Positions 21,255-33,738 of a stretch of 64,000 bases of DNA are shown one piece after another. The first letter of the stretch is position 1, and every line of letters begins with the position of its first letter. The notes beneath the pieces are model-generated. The model saw only the letters and a list, made by a program, of their open reading frames with translations, did not search any database and had not been told where the DNA came from. The DNA lies in contig JAWQEG010000365.1 in the NCBI GenBank assembly GCA_033782935.1, positions 372,001 to 436,000 on the forward strand, in the 5' to 3' direction. Source of the stretch: Petrolisthes cinctipes (lineage: Eukaryota; Arthropoda; Malacostraca; Decapoda; Porcellanidae). The position numbers and the translations under genes were made by a program.

Positions 21255-24200
21255 CAGTCGCGAGCTGATGGGATAGAGACACCAGCTCAGACACCTTGGG
21301 TCGCTTCTACCCGGCGAGTTATGGGGGAGGGGGGAGTAAGAGAGGGAGAACGGAGAGGGGAGTGTATGGAGGGGCTGGTGGAGAGTTTCACTTCTGGGCG
21401 GCAAGATAGAACTATCCCACCATCCTCTGAAAATTTCATTCGAAGCATTCACTTGTGTGAGGGAGAAACGGGAAGGAGGATTGATGGTGATTGGGGATGA
21501 CTGTGTGAGCGACATGAGTGAAGAGATGACAGGATGTGTCGACTTAGTTGTGTATACGAGTTAGACGGACCTAGGGATATGTATTAACTTTTTTTTTTTA
21601 GTTGGGTAAATAACGGACATCACTGACAGGCCGGCATACTGAGCTCACTATTCATTGTGCGTGATAGTTAGCTTAAGAATATCAAATAATAACAAGTCGC
21701 AACCTAACATTCATTAATAACTTCATAACCAAATGATTAACTTAACATTTAGGTGGGGTTTCGTGGCAATATTTGAAGGACTCATTTTAGATCAATTTTC
21801 TGACTACATCATTAGTTGTTTGCACCAGAACCATCACAGTCAGGTGTTAACCCGACGTTCACATATTTTCTTCAGCTTTGAATTATGACTAAATATATAA
21901 TTATTCTCCTCAGCTTCCACCACACCTCTTCCACCGCTCACGCAGGTAGTACCCCCTCCATCTTCAGTCCCCCTTCAATCTCCCACCAGTGAACCTCTCG
22001 AATCAAACTCTCAAATGGGTGGGATACTCAAAACACGCTGTGCAGGAAAGTCTCCTTTTGAAAAAGAAGAGCCTTATGATTTGGCACTGTTGCAGAGGAG
22101 GAGAGAGAAAGAAAGAGACGGGATGCTCTGGGGGTAGGGGCTGGTGGTCAGAGGAAGGAAAAGAGAGGTGCCGCCAATATTCTGTGCTGTCTGAGTAAGG
22201 TGGTTGCCAGGCGTAACATGATACTGAGCGAGTTTTGTTTGTAATTATTCCCATTCTGGTAAAAACCCTTTGTGTGAGTGCGTCCACTTTTCCCTCCACC
22301 TGCTTATAACTCTAATAATCATCATCATCATCATCATCATATAAGTTGTATAGTATAGGATTTCCTTTCATAAACTTTGCTTTAGGTTAATCCCTGTTTA
22401 TATTAGTCCAGAGAATCATGCAACGAACATGTCTGTATAGTGCAAAGAAGATCTTTGTCATAATAGGTCATTCATTATACTTTAGACATACTGTATGATG
22501 CCTTATACTCGTAGATACTCATTTAGGCTATTCAAAATATTTTGCCCAGGACAAAAATTAAATTCATGAGACAATTGGATAGCCGATTGTATTACGAAAT
22601 CTCTATCAGGGGGAGACACGACACGATAATTTTAATGGAACTAACATTTTAATTAGATTATTGAAGCATTTTTGAGACATTCATATTATTCCATACGGAA
22701 AGGATTTTATATGTTGCAAAATACTGTAGCCCTATATCAATACTGTTGTTTGAAAACTGAAGGAAACCATAACACAGCTAGCTATGTTAAATAAATTGGT
22801 TTTATTTGGCAACAAGATGTTGAAGTGTGGTCGTTACAGTAAACATAGCTCACACTACCACATTGAATAACCTTATCAATAAAGTTCACAATTATTAAAT
22901 AAACTCCAAGCTGTAATGAATCCAGCTAGCACTATGCACCATAAACTTCATAGCTCAGGTCCCACGCTGCAGCAGCCCAAAATCTAATCCCTGCCTCTCT
23001 GGACCATGGGAGGTAAAGGATAGAGCCTTGCCACTCCAACACGCCGTGGGAACAGGCACTGACAGCAGACTGTGGGAAAAATGTACCGACATTAAGAAAG
23101 CAATAAAACTGTTTTAATGCTGCTCAATTCCACGTTTCGTGTCACAGTAAAGTTATATGAACACGACTGATGTAGGGAAATAGAATTAATAGACTTAAGC
23201 CTCCACAAACCAATACAATTACAGGTATTTTTGTGTGCATTAATGCTTATTTGTAAGGGAACATGAGGATCATGTAGATGGATGGATAGAGAAAAACAAA
23301 ACCTGGCAGTAAAATATTCACGTGATCAATATCCAGTCCATCCAGCCTCCCTGTCAATCACAGCTTGAAGTCTCCTCTGCATGTTTCCCGTGTGGCGCCT
23401 CACGAGCTCAGACTTTGCTCTGAACATCTCCCAAACCTCCTTGGCGTGATTTAGGAGTTGAGAAGTCGTCCTTTCCTCGCCAGAGATCCATGTGTTCACC
23501 ATAGAGCCCCAAATGTTTTCGATGGGGTTGCAATCAGCCCCTTTACTGGGCCACGGTAGCAGCTGAAATTGTGGATGATTAACGAACCATTCCTACACAA
23601 CCCTGGCTTGGTGGATAGCGCAGCGGTCGTGCACGAAGTATACCGGGCCCTCTGGAAATGGGGGATTCCTATTTGCAAAAGATGGTAAGAAATCGTTGGT
23701 GAGGATTTCCACATACTTTTGCGAGTTGAATCTAACCTGTATGTGATGCATATCACCCATTCCATGGTGGCTGATCCAACCCCGTACATTCACAGTTCCT
23801 GATATATATTCTGGCGGTCGTAACTGGAAGAGGAGTGTTAAGAGAGCCTCTATAATGCGCGTTGCTTACCTAAACAATCATGACAAAATGCATGTTTAGT
23901 TAAGTAATATTCAAGCATTCATTATTGGAAGACTAACATCATTAATTAAACGAAAACTACACTCACCGAGTATTGTTGCGCCTCCAACAATGAAGCTGTC
24001 CATGATTTGTAGAGGAAAATGTTTTCTCATCTGTCCAGATTACACGCTCCCAAAAATCATAGACTTTGTTAACGTGCTCTCTGGCAAACTGTAGCCTCCA
24101 ATCTCGGTGCTGCTGAGTGAGACGATCCTTAGCTGCAGGAACTCGGTGATGCACACCTGCTTCGTGAAGCCGCCGCCTCACTGTCCACACACTGGCATCA

Positions 24201-25353
24201 AGGTGTAGGGTGTCACGGATAGCCACAGCGTTAGTGTGCGGGTTTGCCTCTGCAGCAGCGGTAATGATACGGTCCTGGGCAGGTGTAGTGCACCGTGGTG
24301 GTCTTCCCCTTGGCAAATTAGCCAAGTTGCCACTTTCGTGCCACCTTTTGTAACAGCCTTTATTATACTCAGTGCATACGGGAAATATCGGCATGAATGT
24401 CATTGAAAGAAGAAAACTAATACATGAAAAATATAAATAACTATAGATACTGATTTGCAGTTATTTCACACTTTCTGTTAAAGTCCTCTGAGAAGTTATG
24501 AAGGTCTGTATTGTAGCACTTTCACATCAAGAGCTGTGGAAAATGCCCACATTAATTTAAGGGGAGCCTCTCTTGCTGGTAAATTGTAATGCTATTATTT
24601 CCTCCATTAAACGCTAGGACACAGACGACCTCAGTGTTCCCAATAAGGGATCTGTTTCGCGACATAATTTGTAGGATTCAATTGCCCTACAAATTACTAA
24701 CAAGATATTTTCCCCTTAATGAGTCCGATTACTACTCGTAAATTAGTAACTTTCAGGCTTACCTGATCCACCGTGAAACCTTCCCCGTAGAGCACCCCAT
24801 AGTCCTGGCTATGTGACGAATGGACATTCCACTCTCTCAGAGTCCGATTATGCGACCCCGTTCTGCTATCAACTCCAGTCTTCTCTCCATCGTGAGCAGC
24901 AGCCTTGTGTGACGCCCATAGTGCTGATAAATTCCTCATACTCTCGGTTTAGCCTTTATGAACCTTTAGGTTAACGGTTTGGCTCTTGCCTCGAATCTTA
25001 CGAAGCCACAGTTGAGCTGCAAAGCTGCCATATCTTCATCTACGGCACAACAAATTGCTCTTTCGCTTAAAGTGAAAAGAGTTTGAAATCACAACCCCTT
25101 GTCTTATCAGTGATATGGTTGACGTCAGGTTTGGTTAATTAAAGTCAAACATAAATCCTTAAGATAAAGTAAGACCTGTACAGCGACGGTTATTGCCGCC
25201 TATTCTTCCCTCCCTTCCCTCTCTTAATCTTTCTCCTTCCACCAGCCCCTCCATACACTCCCCCCTCAGTTCTCCATCTCCCCCCATAACTCGCCAGGTA
25301 GAAGCGACCCAAGGTGGGTGAACTGGTGTCTCTATCCCATCAGCTCGCGACTG
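21255..25353. mobile_element. 4.1-kb TIR-TA DNA transposon with transposase gene
   Basis: Both ends begin CAGTCGCGAGCTGATGGGAT, are inverted over at least 80 bp and are flanked by TA (21253-21254 and 25354-25355). Excision restores the host LINE sequence. The transposase is on the minus strand at 23326-24890. The rest is AT-rich DNA with a CAT/ATC microsatellite at 22318-22341 and no other gene that I can support. A related 1.8-kb element lies at 33739-35561, and a related end at 59985-60144. Confidence 0.85.
23326..24890 (-). pseudogene. Tc1/mariner-type transposase, three exons, inactivated
   Basis: Exon 1 (24890-24763) encodes a helix-turn-helix (GMSIRHIARTMGCSTGKVSRWI). Exon 2 (24344-23967) contains PRGRPPRCTTPAQDR and the first catalytic aspartate in WTDEKTF. 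Exon 3 (23823-23326) contains HDRCAIHQARVV with the second aspartate and GADCNPIENIW with the glutamate. Introns have GTAAGC...AG (418 bp) and GTGAGT...AG (143 bp) borders. Damage: in-frame TGA in exon 1 (about residue 17), a frameshift near 23790 and a TAG near 23592. I count 35 residues between the second aspartate and the glutamate, one more than in classical Tc1. Intron 1 holds a fold-back repeat insert at about 24560-24690. Confidence 0.75.
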
Positions 25354-25355
25354 TA

Positions 25356-27803
25356 CGTCACTTGCCTCCAGAAAACACTACACAAATGCATGGACCTGTC
25401 CCTCATGCCCCATACCTCTTCTATAATAACACCTTACCCTCACTCCCACCTCTATCACCCTCACTTCAGACACCATCACCCCAACCACCATTATCTCCAT
25501 CACCTCACAGACTTAAAACATAGATGGCATGAACACAAAAATACAAGAACATACACACTGCCATCTTACAAGGAACAAGATTATGTAACACATAAAACAC
25601 CTACATTTCCAATTTCACCACCATCAGCCAAGACCGGGCCAACAGCAATGGCGTTGGACTCACCACCCTAGTCCACAAATCCCTTAAATATAAAGAATTC
25701 AGTGCACACCAAATCCCTCCTCCCCCACCAAGGAAATTGAAGCCTTTATAGTACCCACTGGCAAAACAACAAGCATTACAATACTTAATCTATACATCCT
25801 CCCTCAAGCCTGCCCGACAGTTCCCCATAATTTTTCCCCCCAGATCCAACAAATCACTAACCAACCTGATCTCATCCTGAGTGGTGACTTCAACGCCAAG
25901 ACGTTGGTCTGGCATGTCAACAACCCAGACATAGACAGAGGGCTTTAAATCCTTTCCCAAATGGACAACCTCATCACATTAAAAAACCACTCACCAACAC
26001 CCCTACATCCCTCACTAAGCCCTCTTTCAATCATCATAATCATCACCTGACATCACCACCTGTTCCCCCAACCTCGCCCCCAGAACGTCATTGATAGTGC
26101 TTAGAACCCTTGGCTTTGACCATCTCCCAATCATAATCACCACAAAAACAAGAATTACTCCAACTGACAACAGACACACATACACTAACTACAAAACCGC
26201 CAACTGGGAAGTCTTTACTACCGAATCAGAATAACACTTTGAAGCACTGAATGGTACACCCAGCACAAACATCAACACAGATGACAAATATTCAATACAA
26301 TTATACAAAACGCAGACAAACAACATCCCTAGAGGCAACAGAAGAAAACAGAACTCCAACTTTACACCAGAAATTCAAGGCCTCATCAGACAATGAAACA
26401 ATTATACACACATCCCCAATTCTTCTTCCACAACTAATACATGCACTAATTACACAAACAATATTAAAGAACAGAAAACACTTTGGCAAAAGTTTGACAT
26501 TCTTGATCACAAAAACACCAGCAAACTCTACAAAACTCTAAGACAGCATCACACAGTCCAACAGCAACACTACACAATCACATGCAGCTATCATAAGAAC
26601 AGACACTATACCTTCAAATAAACAAGCAAACGCCCTCATCCACCATTTCTCTCATGTCAGCCACCTTCACCCTGAACACCGACGAGTTATCAGACGTAGG
26701 ACATTTCCCCACTGACCCAGACTATGAACCATTCACAAACTGTCAGACGAATCACATCATCCACAACCTCAAGCACTCGTCTGCCCGTGGCTCTGACAAC
26801 ATCGGTAACAGCCTACACCTTGGGCCACAAGGCATACAAGCACTCACCAACATAGCAAACTACAGCCACTCACACAACACAATACCCAACATCTAATAGC
26901 ATGGAAATATCATCACTATCCCCAAACCCAACAAAGATCCCACACTACCCTCATCTCATCGTCTCAACACCCTCCTTTGCACTACCTCCATAGTTACTCA
27001 GCGCCTCTTCATTAGTCTAATCACACCACACATTCCCCTTGCATCCTCACATGGTTTCAGACCACTACACTCAACGAACATTCTTCCCACATGCCCTCAC
27101 ACAAATAACTCTGATGGCATCAACTCTGATAGCCCCCCACCCCACACAGAACACTCCTCGCCACATTGGACATCAGTAAAGTATTCGATGCCATCCCCCG
27201 CCACAACCTCACAAACTGAATATACAACACAAACATGCATAACACACAAATATGGCTAGCCATTTCTTGGGAGGAAAGTAGCCCATGTTACATTTGCTGG
27301 TCAGTCATCTAATATAAGCGTCACCAACGGTGTCCCAAGGATCTGTAGTGTTACCCACTTTTTTTCAATTTATGCATGCATGACCTACCAACGCTCCAGA
27401 CACCACAAATACACGTAGCATCCTACGCAGACGAGTTATTACACACATGTACACACAAATGCAGACACAGCCACTCACATCCTCCAACCCTACCTCAACG
27501 CTATGCCTGGTTCACCACAAAAAAAAAAAAAAAAAAAAAAATGCACCCACCAAGTCAACTGTCACTCTTCTCACAAACAGGAATGCTGAACACCACTACA
27601 CACCACACCTCACCATAAACACACCTATATCACACACTCAAAATACTTGGCACAACAAAACACATCTGTCATTCAAACACAACACAATCATTAAAAACAA
27701 ATGCATGCAAAGACTTAATGCCCTCAGAACACTTGCCAGCACAACATTTGGACACAAAGAAACCACAACCACAGTGTACAAATAATATATCCGATCAGTG
27801 ATG
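25356..27803 (+). pseudogene. Jockey-like LINE, endonuclease and reverse transcriptase, heavily decayed
   Basis: After the transposon the host LINE continues with TSLASRKHYTNAW at 25354-25395. An endonuclease remnant follows (ILSGDFNAKTLVWH near 25875-25915, FDHLPIII near 26115-26140). Then come reverse-transcriptase pieces: IPKPNKDP near 26915, DISKVFDAIPRHN near 27170-27210, NGVPR near 27327, and SYADE near 27420-27435 in place of a SYADD box. Stops and frameshifts occur throughout, and an A run lies at 27520-27541. The frame is cut at 27803 by the RTE element. Assignment to the Jockey group is by motif style only. Confidence 0.65.
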
Positions 27804-30800
27804 CGGGTAGATTATCTACCTCAGGAAATGGACAAACCTGCCATGCATAGTCTCAGGTCACCCATGGACAAGGTGTAGTACCTGTCAAGTCCCCCGTTCC
27901 AGGGTTACGGTGAAGCCATTGGGCAGCAGCAATGGTGGATAGGACTGCTAGCAGAGGATCTACTAGTTAGACAATGGTAGGAGTTCCTGGATCCTAGTCA
28001 GCTGGATCATGCCCTAGTCAGCTGGGCCTGCGGTGAAGAAGGCATCGGGCAACCACTTCACTAACTTGCCCATGAACTAATCATGGATCATGTCTTCAAA
28101 CAGAAATGAAGTGAACGGCGTTACCGGGATTGCCAATCATAGAAATGGCAATGTTGCGCCCGGCAGGAGAGGTAGCAGGGCTTCTCAGGTCATTATTCAG
28201 CAAAACCCCTGCTATAAGATGAGGATTAGCACGTGGAATGTCAAAACAATGAATAGGCCAGGAAAACTAGAGAATATTATGCAAGAGATGAACAGAATGA
28301 ATATGGATATACTGGGACTGTCAGAAGTGAGATGGAAAAAGAGTGGAGACTACATTGATGGAAATACTAGAGCCATTTATTCAGGAGGTAAAAGAGCTGA
28401 AAGAGGAGTGGCCATACTTATTAAAGGGAAAGTTAGAAGATCTGTGGAAAACTATGAGTGTATCTCGGATAGATTAATGAGGTTAAAAATAAAGGGACAA
28501 AAAGTAGATACCATTATCATGCAGGTCTATATGCCCACTAGTGAGCATCCGGAAGAAGAAATAGATGAAATGTATGATACCATAGAAGAAGTTTTAGATA
28601 ATGAAGTAACAAATGATAATGTAATCATCATGGGAGACTGGAACAGTATTGTGGGAGAGGGATCGGATGGGAGAGAAGTAGGCCAGTTTGGACTGGGCAG
28701 AAGAAATGATAGGGGGGAAAAGCTGGTTGAATTCTGTCGCAGGAAGAAACTTGTGATAACCAATACATGGTTTGAAAATCACAAAAGGAGGAGATATACG
28801 TGGAAAATGCCTGGAGACATAAGCTAGAAAGAAATGGAATACAGAAAAGTTAAAGAGAGAGAGCAGCATGCCGGTACCAATTATGCATCAAAAGTAAATG
28901 AAAAGATACAAGATCAAAGAAATTATGGAAATTTTCAAAAAACAACTGATCAGAGATGGAATATATTGAAGGATTCAATGAAGAAAAGTGGTGAAGAGTG
29001 TATTGAATATATGAAACAAAGAGCAAAGAAGGCTTGGGTTACAAGAGAGATGATAGAGAAAATGGATGTAAGGAGAAAATGGAAAAACAAGAATACAGTA
29101 GAAGGAAATGGGATGTATAGGAAATTGAATAATGAATTGAGAAGAGAAACTGATAAAGCCAAGGGAAAGTGGCTTGATGAACAATGCATAGAAATGGAAG
29201 AACTAGAAAGAATAGGTAGATATGATTTACTCTATCAGAAAGGGAAACATATACGAGAGGAGAAAAGAAACAGTCAAAGGGTGCAGGAAATAGAAGGAAA
29301 GAATGGACAAAAATTGACTAGAGCAGAAGATATAAGAAGTAGGTTTATTGAATATGTTGAAGAACTATATGATAAACAAAACAAACCTGACATAATAATA
29401 GAAGAAGAGATTGATGTTCAAAAGGATTTTCTAGGACCTCAGTTAATAGAAAGTGAAATAGAGAGAGCAATAAAAGACCTGAAAAACGGTAAGTCTCCAG
29501 GACAAGATGAAATTCCTGCTGAATTTTTGAAGAATCTTGACGGAGAAGCAAGAAAAGAATTGATAGAAATTACTAAAGACTTGTATGAATGGCCATCTGA
29601 TTTTGTAAACCTTATTATGATAACCCTCCCTAAGAAAACAAAACCAGTAATATGTTCAGATTACCGAACAATAAGTCTAGTTAGTCATGCTTCTAAGATA
29701 ATACTGAAAGTACTTACTAGAAGGGTGACGAATAAAGCTGAACAGTTCATAGGGAAAGATCAATTTGGTTTTAGAGCTGGGTGTGGAACGAGAGAAGCAA
29801 TTGGTATCATGAGGATAATGAGTGAAAAGATGATAGAGAATGATCAGGAAATTTTTGTGTTCTTTGTCGATTTCGAAAAAGCTTTCGACAGAGTACAGTG
29901 GAGAAAACTGTTTGAGATACTGAAAGAAATTGGTGTGGACTGGAGAGATCGTAGGTTGATAAGAAATTTGTATTTGAATCAAACGGTAAGGGTAAGAGTT
30001 GCTGAGGGTGAATCAGAACCTGGAGAGGTTGGAAGAGGTGTGAGACAGGGATGTTCTCTATCTCCAGTATTATTTAACATCTATGCAGAGGCAATGATGA
30101 ATGAAGCATTGTTGGAACTGGAGGAGTGAGTGAGAGTGGGTGGCAGGATGGTTAAGTCAATTAGATTTGCAGATGACAAGGCAATTGTATGTAACAGTGA
30201 GACGGGATTGCAGGAAATGGTTAATAGTTTGAATAGAACAGCTGAAGAATATGGAATGAAAATTAATGAATCGAAGACCAAAGTAATGAGAATTGCCAAA
30301 AGACAGGGAGCCCCTATTAAAATAATGATAGAAAATAACAATATAAAGGAGGTTAACAGTTTCCAATACCTTGGCAGTATACTAACAAATGATGGAAGGT
30401 GCAGTAAGGAAATAAGAACCAGAATTGCAATGGGTAAAGCTGCATTTGAAAAAGAGAGACGCCTTTTGACAGGAATTTTGAACCTTAAACTTAAGAAGAG
30501 ATTGGTGAAGAGCTTGATATGGAGTGTGGCACTTTATGGTGCAGAAACATGGACAATAAATGCAGCAGATAAAAGGAAATTAGAAAGCTTTGAAATGTGG
30601 ATATGGCGAAGAAAGTTGAAAATAAGTTGGAGAACATAGGAGAAATGACGATGTGCTGCGAGAGGTGGAAGAGGAAAGGAACCTCATTATGTGATAAAGG
30701 GAAGACAAAAGAACTGGATTGGTCATGTGTTGAGGGGAGAAGGTTTACTGAGAGAGGTGATAGAAGGCAGATACCAAGGGAAAAGAGCTAGAGGAAGGAG

Positions 30801-30943
30801 GAGGAAAGCAATGCTGGATGATCTCAGAGGGAACAAAAGTTATATGGAGCTAAAAAGGTTAGCTCAAAATAGAGGGAGATGGAGAAGGTATGATCCATGA
30901 AAGGACCTGCCCATGGGCAGAACACTTGATGATGATGATGATA
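27804..30943 (+). mobile_element. RTE-clade LINE inserted in the Jockey-like LINE
   Basis: The element runs from a non-coding leader (27804-28089) through one damaged ORF to a terminal (GAT)n run at 30925-30945, the 3' end usual for RTE elements. Joining 27803 to 30944 restores a Jockey-like reading (IRSVM then DYASHQ), which places the insertion precisely. Confidence 0.8.
28090..30900 (+). pseudogene. RTE-clade endonuclease/reverse transcriptase, broken
   Basis: The endonuclease (28200-28820) shows STWNVKTMN, GLSEVRWKKSGD and IIMGDWNSIVGEGSDGREVG. It then jumps to the linker, so the end of the endonuclease domain (including the SDH block) is deleted near 28820. The reverse transcriptase shows LKNGKSPGQDEIPAEFLK, DFEKAFDRVQW, GVRQGCSLSPVLFNIYAE and the catalytic FADD at 30170-30181. 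The tail SVALYGAETWTI and FEMWIWRRKLKISWR is typical of RTE/BovB relatives. In-frame stops are TAG 28825-28827 and TGA 30127-30129. A frameshift occurs near 30637, and the tail continues with GHVLRGEGLLREVIEGR in another frame to 30899. Confidence 0.85.
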
Positions 30944-31150
30944 GATTATGCAAGCCACCAACTCTTGCCTCAAACCTCACCGAGACTCGCCTCAAGACAA
31001 CACCCTTCACACCATACTGTTCTTAATGAAACTGTTTTTTTCGCCCCTTCGGATCAAACCCCCACTCACTGTCTGCCCCCTTCTATCTCTTCCCTCATCC
31101 TACAGGGTCTTACAGGTCAGAAAGTTCATTTTTTTCCCCGATTTATTTAA
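30944..31150 (+). pseudogene. Jockey-like LINE, C-terminal remnant
   Basis: The sequence resumes after the RTE element as DYASHQLLPQTSP and runs to about 31120 with stops and frameshifts. It fits the region after the reverse transcriptase palm. The end of the element is not defined. Confidence 0.45.
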
Positions 31151-33738
31151 TATTTAAAGGGGAGCACCTCTTTGGTAAATTGATGTGCTACCGAATCTTC
31201 CAAACAATCCACTGAGCTCTATGACATGGGAGTTGCCAACTGTTATAATACATAGTTAGATGATCCTCCACCAGAACGGCACTGGTCAGGTCCATGATAT
31301 TATACGAGGAAAAATAATTATCGACTGCACTGCTATGAAATTTTCGGATACAATGACTGGTTGTGTAACGTATGGGTGCAGAAATTAGGATTAATACGCT
31401 AAAACAAGGGATGGGGTAATGTTTATGCTGCATTTTGAGTTTCTTTAATCCATTTATTAAACGTTTATCAGTAAATAAGTCTACTTTCTTTAAGTTTCCA
31501 CCATAATGCAGTGATGCATAAGTGTAGTGGGTGTGGCACTTATTTCAACATTTTAATATAAATGATAATCTTTAAAAAACTCGTACCTGGTACATTTCTC
31601 ACGTACAACTCATAATTCTGCGAAATTTTAGTTCGCATTCGTGAAAGCATGTTCTCATCCCACCAGTATATATTTTATAAGTTTATAAACAGTGGCAGAG
31701 CTACAGAGACTTAATTGGCAGAGCTACATCCACATTAAGCTAAATGGGAATATAAATATATTTAGTGCATTATATATCTCTGGAATATTACAGTAAACTT
31801 TCAGAGTTATACATGTGAAAGATTTTCAGACAAAACAGTTTTTCCTATAGTTTTTCATGAGATTAGTTTAATTTTAACATCCATTTATTGAGCAAATTTC
31901 CTGTTTTGGCCATACCCCATCACCCAGCTTTTGGCAAAAGTTGGCTCAGGTTTTCCAAGTTTAGGCGAACACAAATAGTATTAGTTTGTTTTAGAATTAG
32001 GCAGACCTGACCAAACCTAACCTAACCTAAGCTGGACCGTGGCAGACTACCGGGACCTAACCATAGCAGACTACCGGGACCTAACCATAGCAGACTACCG
32101 GGAATTGCACAAGGTAAGACCTATATCAAACATGCGGAAATTTGACGACAATAATGTATATCACAGTGAAAATTAAATGTCTCGCATGTGTAATTCCGAA
32201 ATAATTCCAATAGGACTGGTAGTTTCCTTCGCCCAATATTATATGACTTTACAACAAACACATGTTATCCTATGCATCTTATAGTTTATAATAGGTGTGT
32301 ATTATTGTTTGCAAGGTCAGATTGTTACTATGAAAGATTTTAGAGAAGAATTTCTTCGAAAGAGCTATTGTCATTTAACATTTTATCTCTAATAACAATG
32401 TGAAAATAAATACTATTTAAAGAAAACGCATATAAAGTGGACGTGAGGGCTATGGCATCAATGTGTGAAGCTTCTGTCATCTGTGTCTACTGTACACACG
32501 GTCACCAGGGGTCACAGGGCCACGGAGCACATATCACAATTATCCCAGGAAACAAACCACCTCTAATTTACTAAAAGGGCAGCTCTTTTGTGGCACAGTT
32601 TGTAGGATACAATAACTCTCCAATTTACGGTCAACAGTTTACCCCCTCTATTTTCAATATTAATATAACGGGAAAAAGTGTTGCTCTTATTTATATATTT
32701 GGACACGAGACCCACGTGTACCTGCTATACAACACGAAACTGACCTTAACCCCAGCAAAGTTTCAAGAATCCTTTAATTAAGGTTAAAAACAATTCTGAA
32801 CATTACAAAAGAACACTCACCCATCCTGCTCGGTAGACAGCTGACATAACTCAGGCATCGTAGGTATAGTCTTGAGCGGTGTGGAGTCTTTGAGCGGTGT
32901 GTAATCTTATAGCCGAATAATAGCTATTAGGAGCAAAACTATTCTTTTCTCACTTCATCGACATCACAGATCAACAAACAACTCTTTAAAGCTATTAATG
33001 ACAGAGTAATTCACTCGTTTGATTTACTTTTCACTATTACTTTGGGACATCTTTCACTTTATCGGCACCACATATCAACTCCATATACTACTAATGTCTG
33101 TTGGCCTTAATATACTTTTCATCATTACTAAAATGCAAATCATATTTCACTACACTGGCATCACTGATTAACGCACCATTCCTGATAACCTTGACTATTA
33201 TTCTGTTGGTTTGCATTCATTTGCTTTTCACCATCTCCGTTGAGCAAACCAGTTTTTTTCATTTACTTCTCCGGCAGCACTGATCAACACACTACTCCTG
33301 ATAACACTTAGTATTGATTATTCGGTTTATTCGTTTCATCCAATGCACATGATAGTATTAAACACAATTTTACATCACAGGTTTACCAATATTTACCTTT
33401 AAAATACCAGTATATAATAGAAGATAGTACTGTATATAGTACTAAGGTGCACCAGCCAGCCACAATGTACCCGAATCACCTGTGTGTTGCTCCAACGAAT
33501 AAACAACAGAGGGTAGACTGCGAACAGAGTTTTGTCGTTTGAACCAAAAGCAATTCAGTCCTAATTTGGCCGACAGAGGGAATGAACTTTAATGAACAAT
33601 TGTACAGTTTTTATCAAAGGCGGCAGCAAAAAAATTTAAATTTCTGACAACACATTCTGAGTAAACATTTGGGTAGATTTTCATACCGTAAATAATATTG
33701 GACACTTAACCATTACACATTCACAACCAATCTACTTA
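31150..33738. other. Non-coding AT-rich DNA with MITE relics
   Basis: I see no gene here. Fold-back-type repeat fragments lie at 31155-31230 (similar to 24560-24690) and 32570-32630 (GTGGCACAGTTTGTAGGA). TAACCT-like motifs lie at 32013-32030, followed by a 24-bp unit (CAGACTACCGGGACCTAACC) repeated about 2.7 times at 32045-32105. The remainder is ordinary low-complexity AT-rich sequence. Confidence 0.6.
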
